Part shown: piece by piece, positions 36,279 to 45,726 of the stretch
Numbering within the stretch: the first letter of the stretch is position 1
How the letters are laid out: each line of letters opens with the position of its first letter
Assembly (NCBI GenBank): GCA_028284185.1
Contig: JANQSG010000021.1
Span: 124,001 to 188,000, forward strand
Source: Kangiella sp.
Lineage (GTDB): Bacteria; Pseudomonadota; Gammaproteobacteria; Enterobacterales; Kangiellaceae
Length of the DNA: 64,000 nt
Direction: 5' to 3'
The notes under the pieces: generated by a model
The model's database searches: none
Told to the model about the DNA's origin: nothing
Seen by the model: the letters and a program-made list of their open reading frames with translations, nothing else
Position numbers and translations under genes: made by a program

Positions 36279-39209
36279 ATGAAAAATCATCCTTTTAGCA
36301 AAAGTATGAAACCGATTGCTCACGCAATAGGTTGTGCTCTTGCTTTATCTACTGTTAACGTCTTTGCAGCCGAGGCACCAGACGATGAATCAGCGGATGC
36401 TAACAGTAATAAAGTAATTATTACGGGCACAAGAATTCGTGTTGATCAACAAAACGACACTATACCAGTAGACGTAATTCTCGCTGAAGATGCTATCGAT
36501 AGAGGTTTAACTTCTGTTGGAGAGTTACTAAGACAAAGCACATTAGCCTCTGGTTCGGCACAGGTAACCTCGGCTACTTCGACGGCTTTTGTCCAGAACG
36601 GCGGTACTGGCGTCGAAACACTTAATTTAAGGGGTTTGGGTGCGAATAGAACATTAGTGTTAATGAATGGCAGAAGAGCTGGACCTGCGGGAACTCGTGG
36701 TTCTGTATCAGCTTTTGACTTTAACACTATTCCTCTATCAGCCGTTGAAAGAATCGAAATCCTTAAGGATGGGGCATCCTCTTTATACGGTTCTGATGCT
36801 GTTGCTGGTGTTGTTAACATTATTCTTAAGGAGGAAGATGGTGGAACCATTGAAGGATTTACCTCTCAACCTCAAGAAAGTGGCGGCGAAAGAAGTCGAA
36901 TAAGCGGTAGCTGGGGTCAATCTTTTGATAACGGTAGCTTCAGGATAACATTTGATTATGATAAACAATCCGAGCTAGCGAATGGCGATCGTGATTTCTT
37001 TGCTTGTGGTGAACGATATTACTTCGATGCCAGTACCGGTGAACGTGCCGATATTATCGATCCTAGAACTGGTCAGCCGCATTGTACAGATTTACTTTGG
37101 GGACATGTTTGGTTATATGATTACGGCGCATCAAATTTGGTTGATGCAAATGGGGTTGCAAGAAACCTTGCTCAATTTGACTATGATGGCGATTTAGGTA
37201 ATTACACTGATGCTCCAAACCCTCAAGGTCCAGCTGATTTCTCAGCTCCTCCAGGCTGGTTTGCAGTTAATAGTTTATCACCTGTAGTTAATGCTGATCA
37301 TCCTTTCCAAGATTTAGAAAGTCATGTTCCTGAATCTACTCGTGCCACAGTGCTCTTATCTGGTGATTTAGATTTATCAGACTCTATGAGAGCATATACA
37401 GAAATCCTATTAAATAGACGTGAAACGGATGTTAATGACTACAGACAGTACTGGGGTTATATCTACAATGAAAATTTCTTTGCTGGAAACCCTCTTAGTG
37501 CTGGCTGGACTGGTTCTCAATGGTTCAGTCCTACTCCTATTACCGACTGGAATGGTGAAAGTACCACCATTGATTACCGAAGATTTGTTTTAGGACTAGA
37601 AGGTCAACTTGGTGAGTGGTTCTGGGACGTTTCGGTTCAAAGTTCTAAATCAGACGCTGAATATACCCTTCAACAAATTTATAATGACTCCATAACGGAT
37701 CAAAACTGGTTATCAGGATCTTGTGTTGGAACCAATACTTCGGTACGTGGCGTACCTTGTATTGATATCCCCTGGTTAGATCCAGAGTTCTTAAGAGGTA
37801 ACGTATCTCAAGAAATGCGTAATTTCTTATTCGGGACAGAAACCGGTACTACGATTTATGAGCAGGATACTGTTGAAGCAACAATTACTGGCGATATTCT
37901 TGAGATGCCTCATGGGGCTCTAGCTGGTGCATTCGGTATTCAGTACCAGCATGATTCAATAGAAGACACTCCTGGTGAAATAACCTTAACTGGAAATGGA
38001 TGGGGCTCTAGTAGTGCCGATGTAACTAAAGGCGCTATAGAATCTTATGCTGTTTTTGGTGAAGTTCAAATTCCTTTATTAGAAAATCTCCAAACAAGAA
38101 TTTCGGCTCGTTATACAGATGTTCCTGATGCAGGTTCTGATCTTACATATAAACTTGGCTTAGCATGGAATATCATGGATGATCTAACTTTTAGAGGATC
38201 ACACGGTACTTCATTTAGAGCACCAGGTTTGTTTGAGTTATTCCTCCGAAATGAAACATCTTTCCCTGCACAAAGAACTGTGGACCCTTGTTTTAACTGG
38301 GCTCAAAACCTTTCTTTAGGGAATATTACTCAAACTATGGCTGATAACTGTCAAGCCGAGGGAATTCCAAATGATAACACCCCTGCTATTTCTGCAACAG
38401 CGATTAGAGGTGGGGGCTTTGGAGTATTAGAGTCAGAAACTTCAGAATCTAATGTTTGGGGGTTAGTATGGCGTCCTGAAGGCAAGAATATGAGTATTTC
38501 ATTAGATTACTTCGATTATTTTATTGAAGATGAAATTTCTATTCTTGGTAGCAGTAATATTCTATCTGGCTGTTATGACTCTTCAGACTTCCCTAATGAT
38601 CCGCTATGTAGTCAGTTTACACGACAAGTTGGTCCTGATTACCGTATATTGACCATTAATGATCAATACATAAACATTGCGGAACAGAAAAATAGAGGTT
38701 GGGACTTTAAATTTGATTACTCTACTTCTTTACCATGGGGTGAATTAACATTCCGTACAGAACATACCTATCAAAAGAAATCTTCTCGTAAATTATTCGA
38801 GTCAAGCCCAGAAGTCGACTTTAATGGTGATTTCGGTGAACCTAAGCATACTGCTAATGCTTTGATTCAATTCGACAGAGATAACTGGTATGTTTCTTGG
38901 TTTACCCAATATCTTGCTAAAACCAGTAGTAATGTTCGTGACCCCGCGCCTCAAGAGTTCATTACTTTCCAGGGCAATCAGGTTAGACGTATTGTCAATC
39001 TTGGCAGTACCTCTTATCACACTCTTGCGTTTGGCTACGACTTTACAGATCTAGGTCTTGAAACCGTAATTGGTGTAAGAAATGTTTTCGATAAGGAACC
39101 TCCTCGACTTAGTCGCGGTAACGGAACTCGTAGAGGTAATTCAGCATTTTATAGTCAATATGACTGGTTTGGTCGAACAGTCTTTGCCAACTTAAGATAT
39201 AAATTTTAA
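36279..39209 (+). CDS. TonB-dependent outer-membrane receptor
   Basis: A 976-residue TonB-dependent receptor. Signal peptide (hydrophobic, ending VNVFAAEA), then a TonB-box/plug start KVIITGTRIRVDQQ, the plug domain with LNLRGLGANRTLVLMNGRR and VERIEILKDGASSLYGSDAVAGVVNIIL, and a long 22-strand-type barrel ending in the terminal Phe of FANLRYKF. No Fur box was seen upstream, so iron-siderophore transport is not indicated. Receptors of this large class often sit beside PrnA-like halogenase genes in marine and freshwater proteobacteria, and here two such genes follow within 1 kb. The ligand is unknown; a peptide or an aromatic compound is possible. Confidence 0.93.
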   Translation: MKNHPFSKSMKPIAHAIGCALALSTVNVFAAEAPDDESADANSNKVIITGTRIRVDQQNDTIPVDVILAEDAIDRGLTSVGELLRQSTLASGSAQVTSATSTAFVQNGGTGVETLNLRGLGANRTLVLMNGRRAGPAGTRGSVSAFDFNTIPLSAVERIEILKDGASSLYGSDAVAGVVNIILKEEDGGTIEGFTSQPQESGGERSRISGSWGQSFDNGSFRITFDYDKQSELANGDRDFFACGERYYFDASTGERADIIDPRTGQPHCTDLLWGHVWLYDYGASNLVDANGVARNLAQFDYDGDLGNYTDAPNPQGPADFSAPPGWFAVNSLSPVVNADHPFQDLESHVPESTRATVLLSGDLDLSDSMRAYTEILLNRRETDVNDYRQYWGYIYNENFFAGNPLSAGWTGSQWFSPTPITDWNGESTTIDYRRFVLGLEGQLGEWFWDVSVQSSKSDAEYTLQQIYNDSITDQNWLSGSCVGTNTSVRGVPCIDIPWLDPEFLRGNVSQEMRNFLFGTETGTTIYEQDTVEATITGDILEMPHGALAGAFGIQYQHDSIEDTPGEITLTGNGWGSSSADVTKGAIESYAVFGEVQIPLLENLQTRISARYTDVPDAGSDLTYKLGLAWNIMDDLTFRGSHGTSFRAPGLFELFLRNETSFPAQRTVDPCFNWAQNLSLGNITQTMADNCQAEGIPNDNTPAISATAIRGGGFGVLESETSESNVWGLVWRPEGKNMSISLDYFDYFIEDEISILGSSNILSGCYDSSDFPNDPLCSQFTRQVGPDYRILTINDQYINIAEQKNRGWDFKFDYSTSLPWGELTFRTEHTYQKKSSRKLFESSPEVDFNGDFGEPKHTANALIQFDRDNWYVSWFTQYLAKTSSNVRDPAPQEFITFQGNQVRRIVNLGSTSYHTLAFGYDFTDLGLETVIGVRNVFDKEPPRLSRGNGTRRGNSAFYSQYDWFGRTVFANLRYKF

Positions 39210-39214
39210 CTCTT

Positions 39215-39243
39215 AAAAAGCCGGTGCAAACCGGCTTTTTTTT
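39215..39243 (+). terminator. intrinsic terminator of the TonB receptor gene
   Basis: Perfect 11-bp stem AAAAAGCCGGT/ACCGGCTTTTT with a GCAA tetraloop and an eight-T run, six bases after the stop. The sulfotransferase-halogenase unit must therefore have its own promoter in the 66 bp that follow. Confidence 0.95.
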
Positions 39244-39309
39244 AAATCACTTTTATTAATTTTTTATTAGTTATATAGTATCTATATATAAAGATAACCT
39301 ATATAAATT

Positions 39310-40095
39310 ATGCCTAGAATCATAGCGAAACCCGATACCTTAAATGAGCTAAACTCTAACTATAACCAAGTAGATTTAAAACAATCAGTTTTTCTTAACT
39401 CAGTACCTAAATGTGGAACCCATTTGATTAAAAATATTGTCAGAATGTTTGTTCCTGTTTCACAACAGTATGATAAAGAATTTATTCAAATTCCCATTTT
39501 AAAAGATCACCTAGCAGCTTTTAAAAGCCCTACACCAAAATTAAGTTGGGGGCATTTGTTATTTTCAGATGAATCAGCTTATGCTATGCATAATGTAAGG
39601 CAACTCATTGTCGTTAGAGATCCTTATGATTGGGTGCTTGCTCGGACACGATTTTTTTTGTCAGATTCTTTTCAAGGCAACTTAGAACACCTGAAAGGTA
39701 AAGAATTTACCCTTGAACAAATCTATAACATGATGATCTTTGGTATTTACCAAAAAGCCCCTACTTTACAAGAAATTTTTACTCATAATGCAGCCTCTTG
39801 GCTAGGCACTAATGCAACAGTTGTTAAATATGAAGATATGATTAAACACCTCAAAGATATTGATAGTGCTGATGCTGAAAATTACTTCTGTTGGTTATTA
39901 GAAAGCTGCGGCATAATGCTTCCGGAAGACTGGAAAGAGCGAGTGTTAGTTGGGTCCGATCGTAAACAAAGTGGCACCGCCCGTGAGAACCTATACGGCA
40001 AAAAATACAATATTCCTAATGAGTTACCAGATACACAAAAGGCATTAGTGAACTATTCTGCTCCAGGATTAAGAAAACTCTTGGGCTACGAGTAA
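39310..40095 (+). CDS. sulfotransferase-family protein
   Basis: A 261-residue cytosolic PAPS-dependent sulfotransferase-like protein. FLNSVPKCGTHLIKNIV (about 28-44) is the 5'-phosphosulfate loop (PKxGTxxI), and RQLIVVRDPYDWVLARTRFF (97-116) is the 3'-phosphate binding motif with RDP. WGHL (80-83) gives a candidate catalytic His. The KQSGTARENLYG region near the C-terminus resembles the RKG-type PAPS loop only loosely. It is the first gene of a three-gene unit, six bp before halogenase 1, so it may act on the same substrate. Substrate unknown. Confidence 0.85.
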   Translation: MPRIIAKPDTLNELNSNYNQVDLKQSVFLNSVPKCGTHLIKNIVRMFVPVSQQYDKEFIQIPILKDHLAAFKSPTPKLSWGHLLFSDESAYAMHNVRQLIVVRDPYDWVLARTRFFLSDSFQGNLEHLKGKEFTLEQIYNMMIFGIYQKAPTLQEIFTHNAASWLGTNATVVKYEDMIKHLKDIDSADAENYFCWLLESCGIMLPEDWKERVLVGSDRKQSGTARENLYGKKYNIPNELPDTQKALVNYSAPGLRKLLGYE

Positions 40096-40101
40096 TTATT
40101 C

Positions 40102-41736
40102 ATGATAAAACGCAAGGTAGCTATTGTCGGCGGTGGCTCATCGGGATGGATTGCTGCTGCATACTTACAAAAAGCACTAAATGTTGAAGGATTAAATTCA
40201 AACGTAGAAATAACCCTTATAGAATCTCCTGATATTCCCAGAATTTCAGTTGGCGAAGCGACTATTCCATCTATTCGCCACCTGCTAAAGGTCATTGATA
40301 TCAATGAAGCTGAATTTATGAAAGCTACCGATGCTACCTTTAAACAATCAATTAAATATACTAACTGGGTAAATAAAGATAATAGTTATTATCACCATCC
40401 TTTTTCTAGAGTTCGCAAACAGCCATTAGATTTTTCTGCTCAGGATTGGTTGGAATCAGACCAATCTATTCCATTCATGGAAACTTGTTCCGAGCAGCCT
40501 ATTATTTGTGAGCTTGGCCTGGCACCTCTAATGTTAGGGCAGTGGAGGCTTGGAGCACCTTTAACTTATGCCTACCATATGAATGCGCAAAAATTTGCTG
40601 ATTATTTGCGTGATATTTCAGTACCTCGCGGCGTAAAGCATATACTGGCGAATGTAACAGATATTGACTTAGAAAATAATGAAAAAATCTCTGCTATTCA
40701 TACTGATACTGGCGAAAAAATCATTGCCGATCTATACATCGATTGCACTGGTTTTAGAGCCAAATTGATTGAAGAAAAATTGGAGATAGGCTGGGAAGAT
40801 CATTCTCAATGGCTATTATGCGATCGCGCAATAACCATGCACATCCCTTATGAAGAGCATTTTCCAGGCATGGTAAGACCTTATACCACAGCTACAGCGC
40901 TTTCTAATGGCTGGATATGGGATATTCCAATGCAAAACCAAAGATCCATTGGCTATGTTCATTCCAGTGCATTTATTTCAGAAGAAAATGCAGAAAAAGA
41001 AATGCGTGCCTATCAGGGCGGAAATACGAAAAGTCTTAATTCTAGAACAGTATATTTTAAAGTTGGTAGAAGGAATCAAAATTGGAAAGGAAACTGTGTG
41101 GCTATTGGTTTATCCGGCGGTTTTATTGAGCCATTAGAATCCACTGGTTTATATTTAAGCGATCTAGGAACAGTTGCTTTAGCTGAGCACTTCCCCTATT
41201 CCAACGATGATATGGAAGCAATGGCTTTTAGATATAACCGAATACTTTGTAATCGCTTTTACGAAATTTTGGACTTTATCAATATGCACTATTGTTTGAC
41301 TAAAAGGACAGATACCGAGTTTTGGAAAGAGGTTCAAAAACCAGAAAGAATTAATCCTAGATTAAAAGCAAAACTAGAGTTTTGGAAAAATAGGCCTCCC
41401 ACAAATGCTGATTTTGATGATCAATATTTTTATGACCAGACTAAACATAAGTTTAATTTTGAGTCTAAAGAATTTGATTTTAGAACACCGATTGACACAG
41501 CAGCTCTATGGAATCATGAAAGCTACGAATGCATTTTATATGGAATGCACTTTAATTCTAAAAATTATGACAAACTGTACGGTAAAAATAGAAAGCCGCT
41601 AAATGTACACCCTTATATTATTCAAAGACTGCAAGCTGCTAGACAACAGATTCCACCTCATCACATTTGGCTCAATAGAGTATTAGGAATGAAACAGTAT
41701 CCTATGGCTTATAAACCTGCGGGATGGGTTGCCTAA
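40102..41736 (+). CDS. flavin-dependent tryptophan halogenase-like protein 1
   Basis: A 544-residue PrnA/RebH-type FADH2-dependent halogenase. FAD fold VAIVGGGSSGWIAAAYL, FAD contact SVGEATIPSIRHLL, the catalytic Lys in ATFKQSIKYTNW (Lys81), the class signature WIWDIP at 271-276, and FIEPLESTGLYLSDLG, in which Glu346, Thr348 and Gly349 fall on the same numbers as the catalytic Glu and chloride-site residues I recall for PrnA. All catalytic elements are thus present. Halogen (Cl or Br) and substrate are not visible; free Trp, an indole or a peptide are possible. No flavin reductase gene is adjacent. Overlaps halogenase 2 by one base. Confidence 0.93.
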   Translation: MIKRKVAIVGGGSSGWIAAAYLQKALNVEGLNSNVEITLIESPDIPRISVGEATIPSIRHLLKVIDINEAEFMKATDATFKQSIKYTNWVNKDNSYYHHPFSRVRKQPLDFSAQDWLESDQSIPFMETCSEQPIICELGLAPLMLGQWRLGAPLTYAYHMNAQKFADYLRDISVPRGVKHILANVTDIDLENNEKISAIHTDTGEKIIADLYIDCTGFRAKLIEEKLEIGWEDHSQWLLCDRAITMHIPYEEHFPGMVRPYTTATALSNGWIWDIPMQNQRSIGYVHSSAFISEENAEKEMRAYQGGNTKSLNSRTVYFKVGRRNQNWKGNCVAIGLSGGFIEPLESTGLYLSDLGTVALAEHFPYSNDDMEAMAFRYNRILCNRFYEILDFINMHYCLTKRTDTEFWKEVQKPERINPRLKAKLEFWKNRPPTNADFDDQYFYDQTKHKFNFESKEFDFRTPIDTAALWNHESYECILYGMHFNSKNYDKLYGKNRKPLNVHPYIIQRLQAARQQIPPHHIWLNRVLGMKQYPMAYKPAGWVA

Positions 41737-43361
41737 TGAATAAAAAAATTGTAATCGTTGGCGGAGGCTCATCGGGATGGATGGCTGCGGCCTATTTAAA
41801 TGGTTATTTAAATAGAAATGGTAATAAGCCAACTGTAGAGATTGAACTTATCGAATCGCCCGACATTCCTCGAATTTCAGTTGGGGAAGCAACTGTTTTA
41901 TCAATCAGACACTTTTTATCTGTAGTTGGAATAGGAGAGCAAGAATTTTTGAAGAAAACTGATGGCTCCTTTAAGCAAGCTATCAGATATACTAACTGGC
42001 TAAGAAATGACAATAGCTCTTATTATCACCCTTTCAATCGTTACAACTCTGATAATGTTGATCGAGTAATAGAAAAATGGCTTGCCACCGATCGAAGTAT
42101 TCCTTTCGTTTATTATTGCACAGCTCAAGCTGATCTTTGTGATTTAGGCTTATCACCCCATATGCTTGGCGATTGGGATATGGGCGCGCGCTTTAGTTAT
42201 GCTTATCATATGAACGCACAAAAATTTGCAGACATGCTAAGAGATATATCGATAAAACGTGGTGTAAAACATACGTTAGCTAATGTGACTGAGGTACAGT
42301 TAAAAGACAATGGCTTTATAGAACATCTCCGTACAGATATCGACTTAAAAGTTTACGGTGATATTTTTGTAGACTGCACAGGCTTTAGAGCAAAACTTAT
42401 TGAAGAAGCTCAAGGTGTCGGATGGGAAGACTGCTCAAAATGGTTACTATGTGATCGTGCGATTACTATGCATGTTCCGTATGATAAACACTATCCCGGA
42501 ATGGTTAGGCCTTATACCACAGCGACAGCACTTTCTAACGGCTGGATATGGGATATCCCTATGCAAAATCAGCGCTCTATTGGCTATGTTCATTCCAGCA
42601 GTTTTATCGAACAGGATGATGCAGAAAAAGAAATGCGCGCGTATCAAGGAGGTAATACCGAACACTTAAATTCTCGTACGATCTTTTTTAAAGTTGGCAA
42701 AAGACAGCAAGCATGGCAAGGAAACTGCATAGCTATCGGCCTTTCTGCAAGCTTTATTGAACCACTAGAATCTACAGGTTTATATCTAAGTGATTTAGGC
42801 TCTATGATGCTAGCCCAACATTTTCCATATAATGATGAGCAAATGGCTTCGATGGCCTTTAGATATAACCGTATAATGTCTAATAAGTTTTATGAAGTAT
42901 TAGATTTTATTAATATGCATTACTGCTTAACACAAAGAACTGATACAGAATTTTGGAAGATAGTGCAAACTGATGAACATATTACTGATCGCTTAAAAGC
43001 TAAATTCGAATATTGGAATAAAAAGCCTCCTTCACCATTTGACTTTGAAGATCAAAATTTTAATGGTTTAAATTACACGCCAAGTAATTTTCAATCTGAA
43101 CTTATTGATAGTAGAAACCCTATTGATACTGCAGGGATTTGGGGCCATGTAAATTACCAGTGGATACTTTATAGCATGGAATTTGAAAACCGCTTTGGCA
43201 ATACAAAACGGGAAAATGCCCCAAAAACTGTACGCCCCCAGCAAATATTAAATCGACTTGCTATGGCAAAGCAAAAATTACCAACTCATGCAGAATGGCT
43301 ACAAAAGAAACTGGGTATGCCAAAATATTCTACAGCTTATAAACCTAATGGTTGGGTTTAA
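41736..43361 (+). CDS. flavin-dependent tryptophan halogenase-like protein 2
   Basis: A 541-residue paralogue of the preceding gene, colinear along its whole length with long identical blocks (MVRPYTTATALSNGWIWDIP; EKEMRAYQGGNT), so the pair arose by tandem duplication. Catalytic Lys80 (GSFKQAIRYTNW), WIWDIP at 270-275 and Glu345 in FIEPLESTG are intact. Differences: the FAD contact reads GEATVLSIRHFL, where halogenase 1 and, from memory, most of the family have Pro instead of Leu, and the loop before FIEPLE reads LSAS instead of LSGG. Start set at ATG 41736 (TAATG overlap) rather than four codons upstream. Probably a different regio- or substrate specificity. Confidence 0.92.
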   Translation: MNKKIVIVGGGSSGWMAAAYLNGYLNRNGNKPTVEIELIESPDIPRISVGEATVLSIRHFLSVVGIGEQEFLKKTDGSFKQAIRYTNWLRNDNSSYYHPFNRYNSDNVDRVIEKWLATDRSIPFVYYCTAQADLCDLGLSPHMLGDWDMGARFSYAYHMNAQKFADMLRDISIKRGVKHTLANVTEVQLKDNGFIEHLRTDIDLKVYGDIFVDCTGFRAKLIEEAQGVGWEDCSKWLLCDRAITMHVPYDKHYPGMVRPYTTATALSNGWIWDIPMQNQRSIGYVHSSSFIEQDDAEKEMRAYQGGNTEHLNSRTIFFKVGKRQQAWQGNCIAIGLSASFIEPLESTGLYLSDLGSMMLAQHFPYNDEQMASMAFRYNRIMSNKFYEVLDFINMHYCLTQRTDTEFWKIVQTDEHITDRLKAKFEYWNKKPPSPFDFEDQNFNGLNYTPSNFQSELIDSRNPIDTAGIWGHVNYQWILYSMEFENRFGNTKRENAPKTVRPQQILNRLAMAKQKLPTHAEWLQKKLGMPKYSTAYKPNGWV

Positions 43362-43373
43362 AATAAACCTACT

Positions 43374-43409
43374 GAAAGGCACATTTCTTAATAGAATTGC
43401 GCCTTTTTT
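43374..43409 (+). terminator. terminator of the sulfotransferase-halogenase unit
   Basis: AAAGGC-A-CA / TG-C-GCCTTT with inner TTCT-TAAT-AGAA, followed by six T. Shares the apical sequence CATTTCTTAA-A-AATTGCGCC with the bkd terminator at 36009-36054. Confidence 0.85.
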
Positions 43410-43488
43410 AATTTTTGAAACAATTATTGGCTAGAACTAGCTAGTATCCTTTGCTATTCTCAGTAGGTTTTCATCAATGGGGATAATC

Positions 43489-45663
43489 ATGAATATCAAG
43501 CTCTTATCATTAGTTTCAGCAGCTGCTTTGACTTTAGTGGCCTGTGACAATACAGAACAAACACAAGCTCCAGCAAAGCCAATAGTCGCAGAAACAAAGC
43601 AGGTTGAACAAAAACCTGCAGAAATGAAAATTCAGCCGATTAAAGAGGCTGTGAAAGATCCTTTTATTTGGCTTGAAGAAGTTGAAGGTGAAAAGGCTTT
43701 AGCCTGGGTTGAAGAGAATAATAAAAAATCATTGGGCTATTTAAAAGCTCAGCCGCTTTATAAAGAACTTTATGAAAAAAATCTTAAAGTTTATGACTCT
43801 GATGAGCGTATTCCTTATGTTGGTCAAATGGGTAACTATTTCTATAATTTCTGGAAAGATGCTAGCAACCAGCGTGGTTTATGGCGTCGTACCACGCTCG
43901 AGGAATATAAGAAAGACAACCCTAATTGGGAAGTGGTTTTAGATTTGGACAAACTCGCTGAAGAAGAAGGTGAAAACTGGGTTTATAAAGGCTCTAATTG
44001 TTTATATCCGGAATATAAACGCTGTCTATTGAATCTTTCTCGAGGCGGTGCTGATGCAACCGTAGTGCGTGAATTTGATATCCCTTCCAAATCATTTGTT
44101 AAAGATGGTTTCTACTTACCTGAGGCCAAGTCCAGCGTAAATTGGATAGATTTGAATACGGTTTATGTAGGCACTGATTTTGGCGAAGGCAGTATGACTG
44201 ATTCTGGCTATGCCCGTATTGTGAAAGAATGGAAGCGCGGTGAACCTTTAGAGAAAGCTAAAACTATCTTTGAGGGTGAGAAAGAAAATGTCTGGGTGGC
44301 AGCCTTTGTTGCTCATGATAAAGACAAATCTTACAAACTGATTTATCAAGGGTTAACTTTCTATACTTCAGATATTTTCCTGGTCACTGAAGATGATTTA
44401 AAAAAATTAGATCGTCCAAAAGATAGCTCATTCAGTGGCATTACCAATGATCAGTTATTAATCGAGCTCAAATCGGACTGGACAGTTGGTGGCAAAAGCT
44501 ACCCTCAAGCTGCCCTGCTTTCGATTAATATCAATGACTATTTGGCAGGTAAAACCAACTTCACAGAAGTTTTAGTACCGGATGCAAACACTTCAATTTC
44601 TGGTATCTCTTCAACCAAAGATTATATTTTAATCAATACTCTAAAAGATGTTGCCAGTGAACTTTATCGCTATCGGTTTAAAGATGGCAAATGGTCAAAT
44701 GAAAAAATTGCTATGCCAGCTTTAGGTTCAATTTCTGTCGCTGGTGTTAGCGACCAACACAATAATTTCTTTATTAATTACAACAACTTCTTAACTCCAA
44801 GCAGCCTCTATTATTATGATGATACCAATGCTGATTTGAGCGTTTTAAAAAGTTTACCAGCCTTTTTTGATGCTTCGCCTTACAAAGTCGAACAACATTT
44901 TGCCACAGCAAAAGATGGCACCAAAATCCCTTATTTTTTAGTAATGCATAAAGATACCAAGTTTGATGGTAAAAACCCTACTCTACTTTACGGTTATGGT
45001 GGTTTCGAGATCTCACTGCGCCCAAATTATTCCGCAACCATTGGCATGGACTGGTTGGAGCAAGGTGGTGTTTATGCCTTAGCCAATATTCGTGGTGGTG
45101 GTGAATATGGTCCTAGATGGCATCAGGCGGCATTAAAGAAAAATCGACATATCGCTTTTACCGACTTTATTACCGTTGGTGAAGATTTAGTGGCGAATAA
45201 AGTTACTTCCCCACGTCATTTAGGTATTCGCGGTGGTTCCAATGGTGGTTTATTGGTTGGTACAGTTGCCACTATGCGCCCTGATTTATTCAATGCGGTT
45301 GTATGCCAGGTACCATTATTGGATATGAAGCGTTTTAATCAATTATTGGCCGGTGCCAGCTGGATGGGCGAATACGGTAATCCTGACAACGAAGATGAAT
45401 GGGAATACATTAAAACCTACTCGCCTTATCATAATGTAGATAAAGATACAAAATACCCAAAAATCTTCTTCACCACTTCGACTCGTGATGATCGCGTTCA
45501 CCCAGGTCATGCGCGTAAGATGGTAGCTAAGATGCAGGCACAGGGCCATGATGTGCTTTATTATGAAAATACCGAGGGTGGTCATGGGGGTGCTTCCAAT
45601 AATAAGCAAAGCGCTAGTTTGCAGGCACTGATTTATACTTATTTAAGTGATCAACTAAAATAG
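43489..45663 (+). CDS. prolyl oligopeptidase-family serine peptidase, lipoprotein
   Basis: A 724-residue S9A-type peptidase that cuts short peptides after Pro. A lipoprotein signal (MNIKLLSLVSAAALTLVAC) and an Ala/Pro/Lys-rich linker place it at the periplasmic or outer-membrane surface. PFIWLEEVEGEKALAWVEENN starts the propeller; the C-terminal hydrolase domain holds the nucleophile in GGSNGGLLVG, the Asp in STRDDRVHPGHARKM and the His in EGGHGGASN. Start chosen at 43489 because GGGG lies six bases before it; an ATG 12 bases upstream overlaps that GGGG. It supplies proline-containing peptides or free proline indirectly, interesting beside proBA. Confidence 0.93.
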   Translation: MNIKLLSLVSAAALTLVACDNTEQTQAPAKPIVAETKQVEQKPAEMKIQPIKEAVKDPFIWLEEVEGEKALAWVEENNKKSLGYLKAQPLYKELYEKNLKVYDSDERIPYVGQMGNYFYNFWKDASNQRGLWRRTTLEEYKKDNPNWEVVLDLDKLAEEEGENWVYKGSNCLYPEYKRCLLNLSRGGADATVVREFDIPSKSFVKDGFYLPEAKSSVNWIDLNTVYVGTDFGEGSMTDSGYARIVKEWKRGEPLEKAKTIFEGEKENVWVAAFVAHDKDKSYKLIYQGLTFYTSDIFLVTEDDLKKLDRPKDSSFSGITNDQLLIELKSDWTVGGKSYPQAALLSININDYLAGKTNFTEVLVPDANTSISGISSTKDYILINTLKDVASELYRYRFKDGKWSNEKIAMPALGSISVAGVSDQHNNFFINYNNFLTPSSLYYYDDTNADLSVLKSLPAFFDASPYKVEQHFATAKDGTKIPYFLVMHKDTKFDGKNPTLLYGYGGFEISLRPNYSATIGMDWLEQGGVYALANIRGGGEYGPRWHQAALKKNRHIAFTDFITVGEDLVANKVTSPRHLGIRGGSNGGLLVGTVATMRPDLFNAVVCQVPLLDMKRFNQLLAGASWMGEYGNPDNEDEWEYIKTYSPYHNVDKDTKYPKIFFTTSTRDDRVHPGHARKMVAKMQAQGHDVLYYENTEGGHGGASNNKQSASLQALIYTYLSDQLK

Positions 45664-45690
45664 TAGCTTATAAGAATTAGCTATAAGATC

Positions 45691-45720
45691 TTGACACTGG
45701 ATAGTGGATCAAACTAGATT
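45691..45720 (+). promoter_or_regulatory. probable proBA promoter
   Basis: TTGACA (45691-45696), 18-bp spacer, TAGATT (45715-45720). Predicted start near 45727, at or just before the leader-peptide ATG. That would make the leader peptide leaderless or place the true start slightly upstream. Confidence 0.5.
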
Positions 45721-45726
45721 AGGCAC

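Noticed and set aside
22254-43361. Tryptophan 2,3-dioxygenase and the halogenases as one tryptophan pathway
   Set aside because: They are 17 kb apart with unrelated genes between, and no other kynurenine or tryptophan gene is present. TDO also destroys the proposed halogenase substrate; no link is supported.
36279-45663. Halogenase cluster including the prolyl oligopeptidase as one operon
   Set aside because: A strong terminator separates each unit (39215-39243, 43374-43409). Co-function with the peptidase is possible but not shown.
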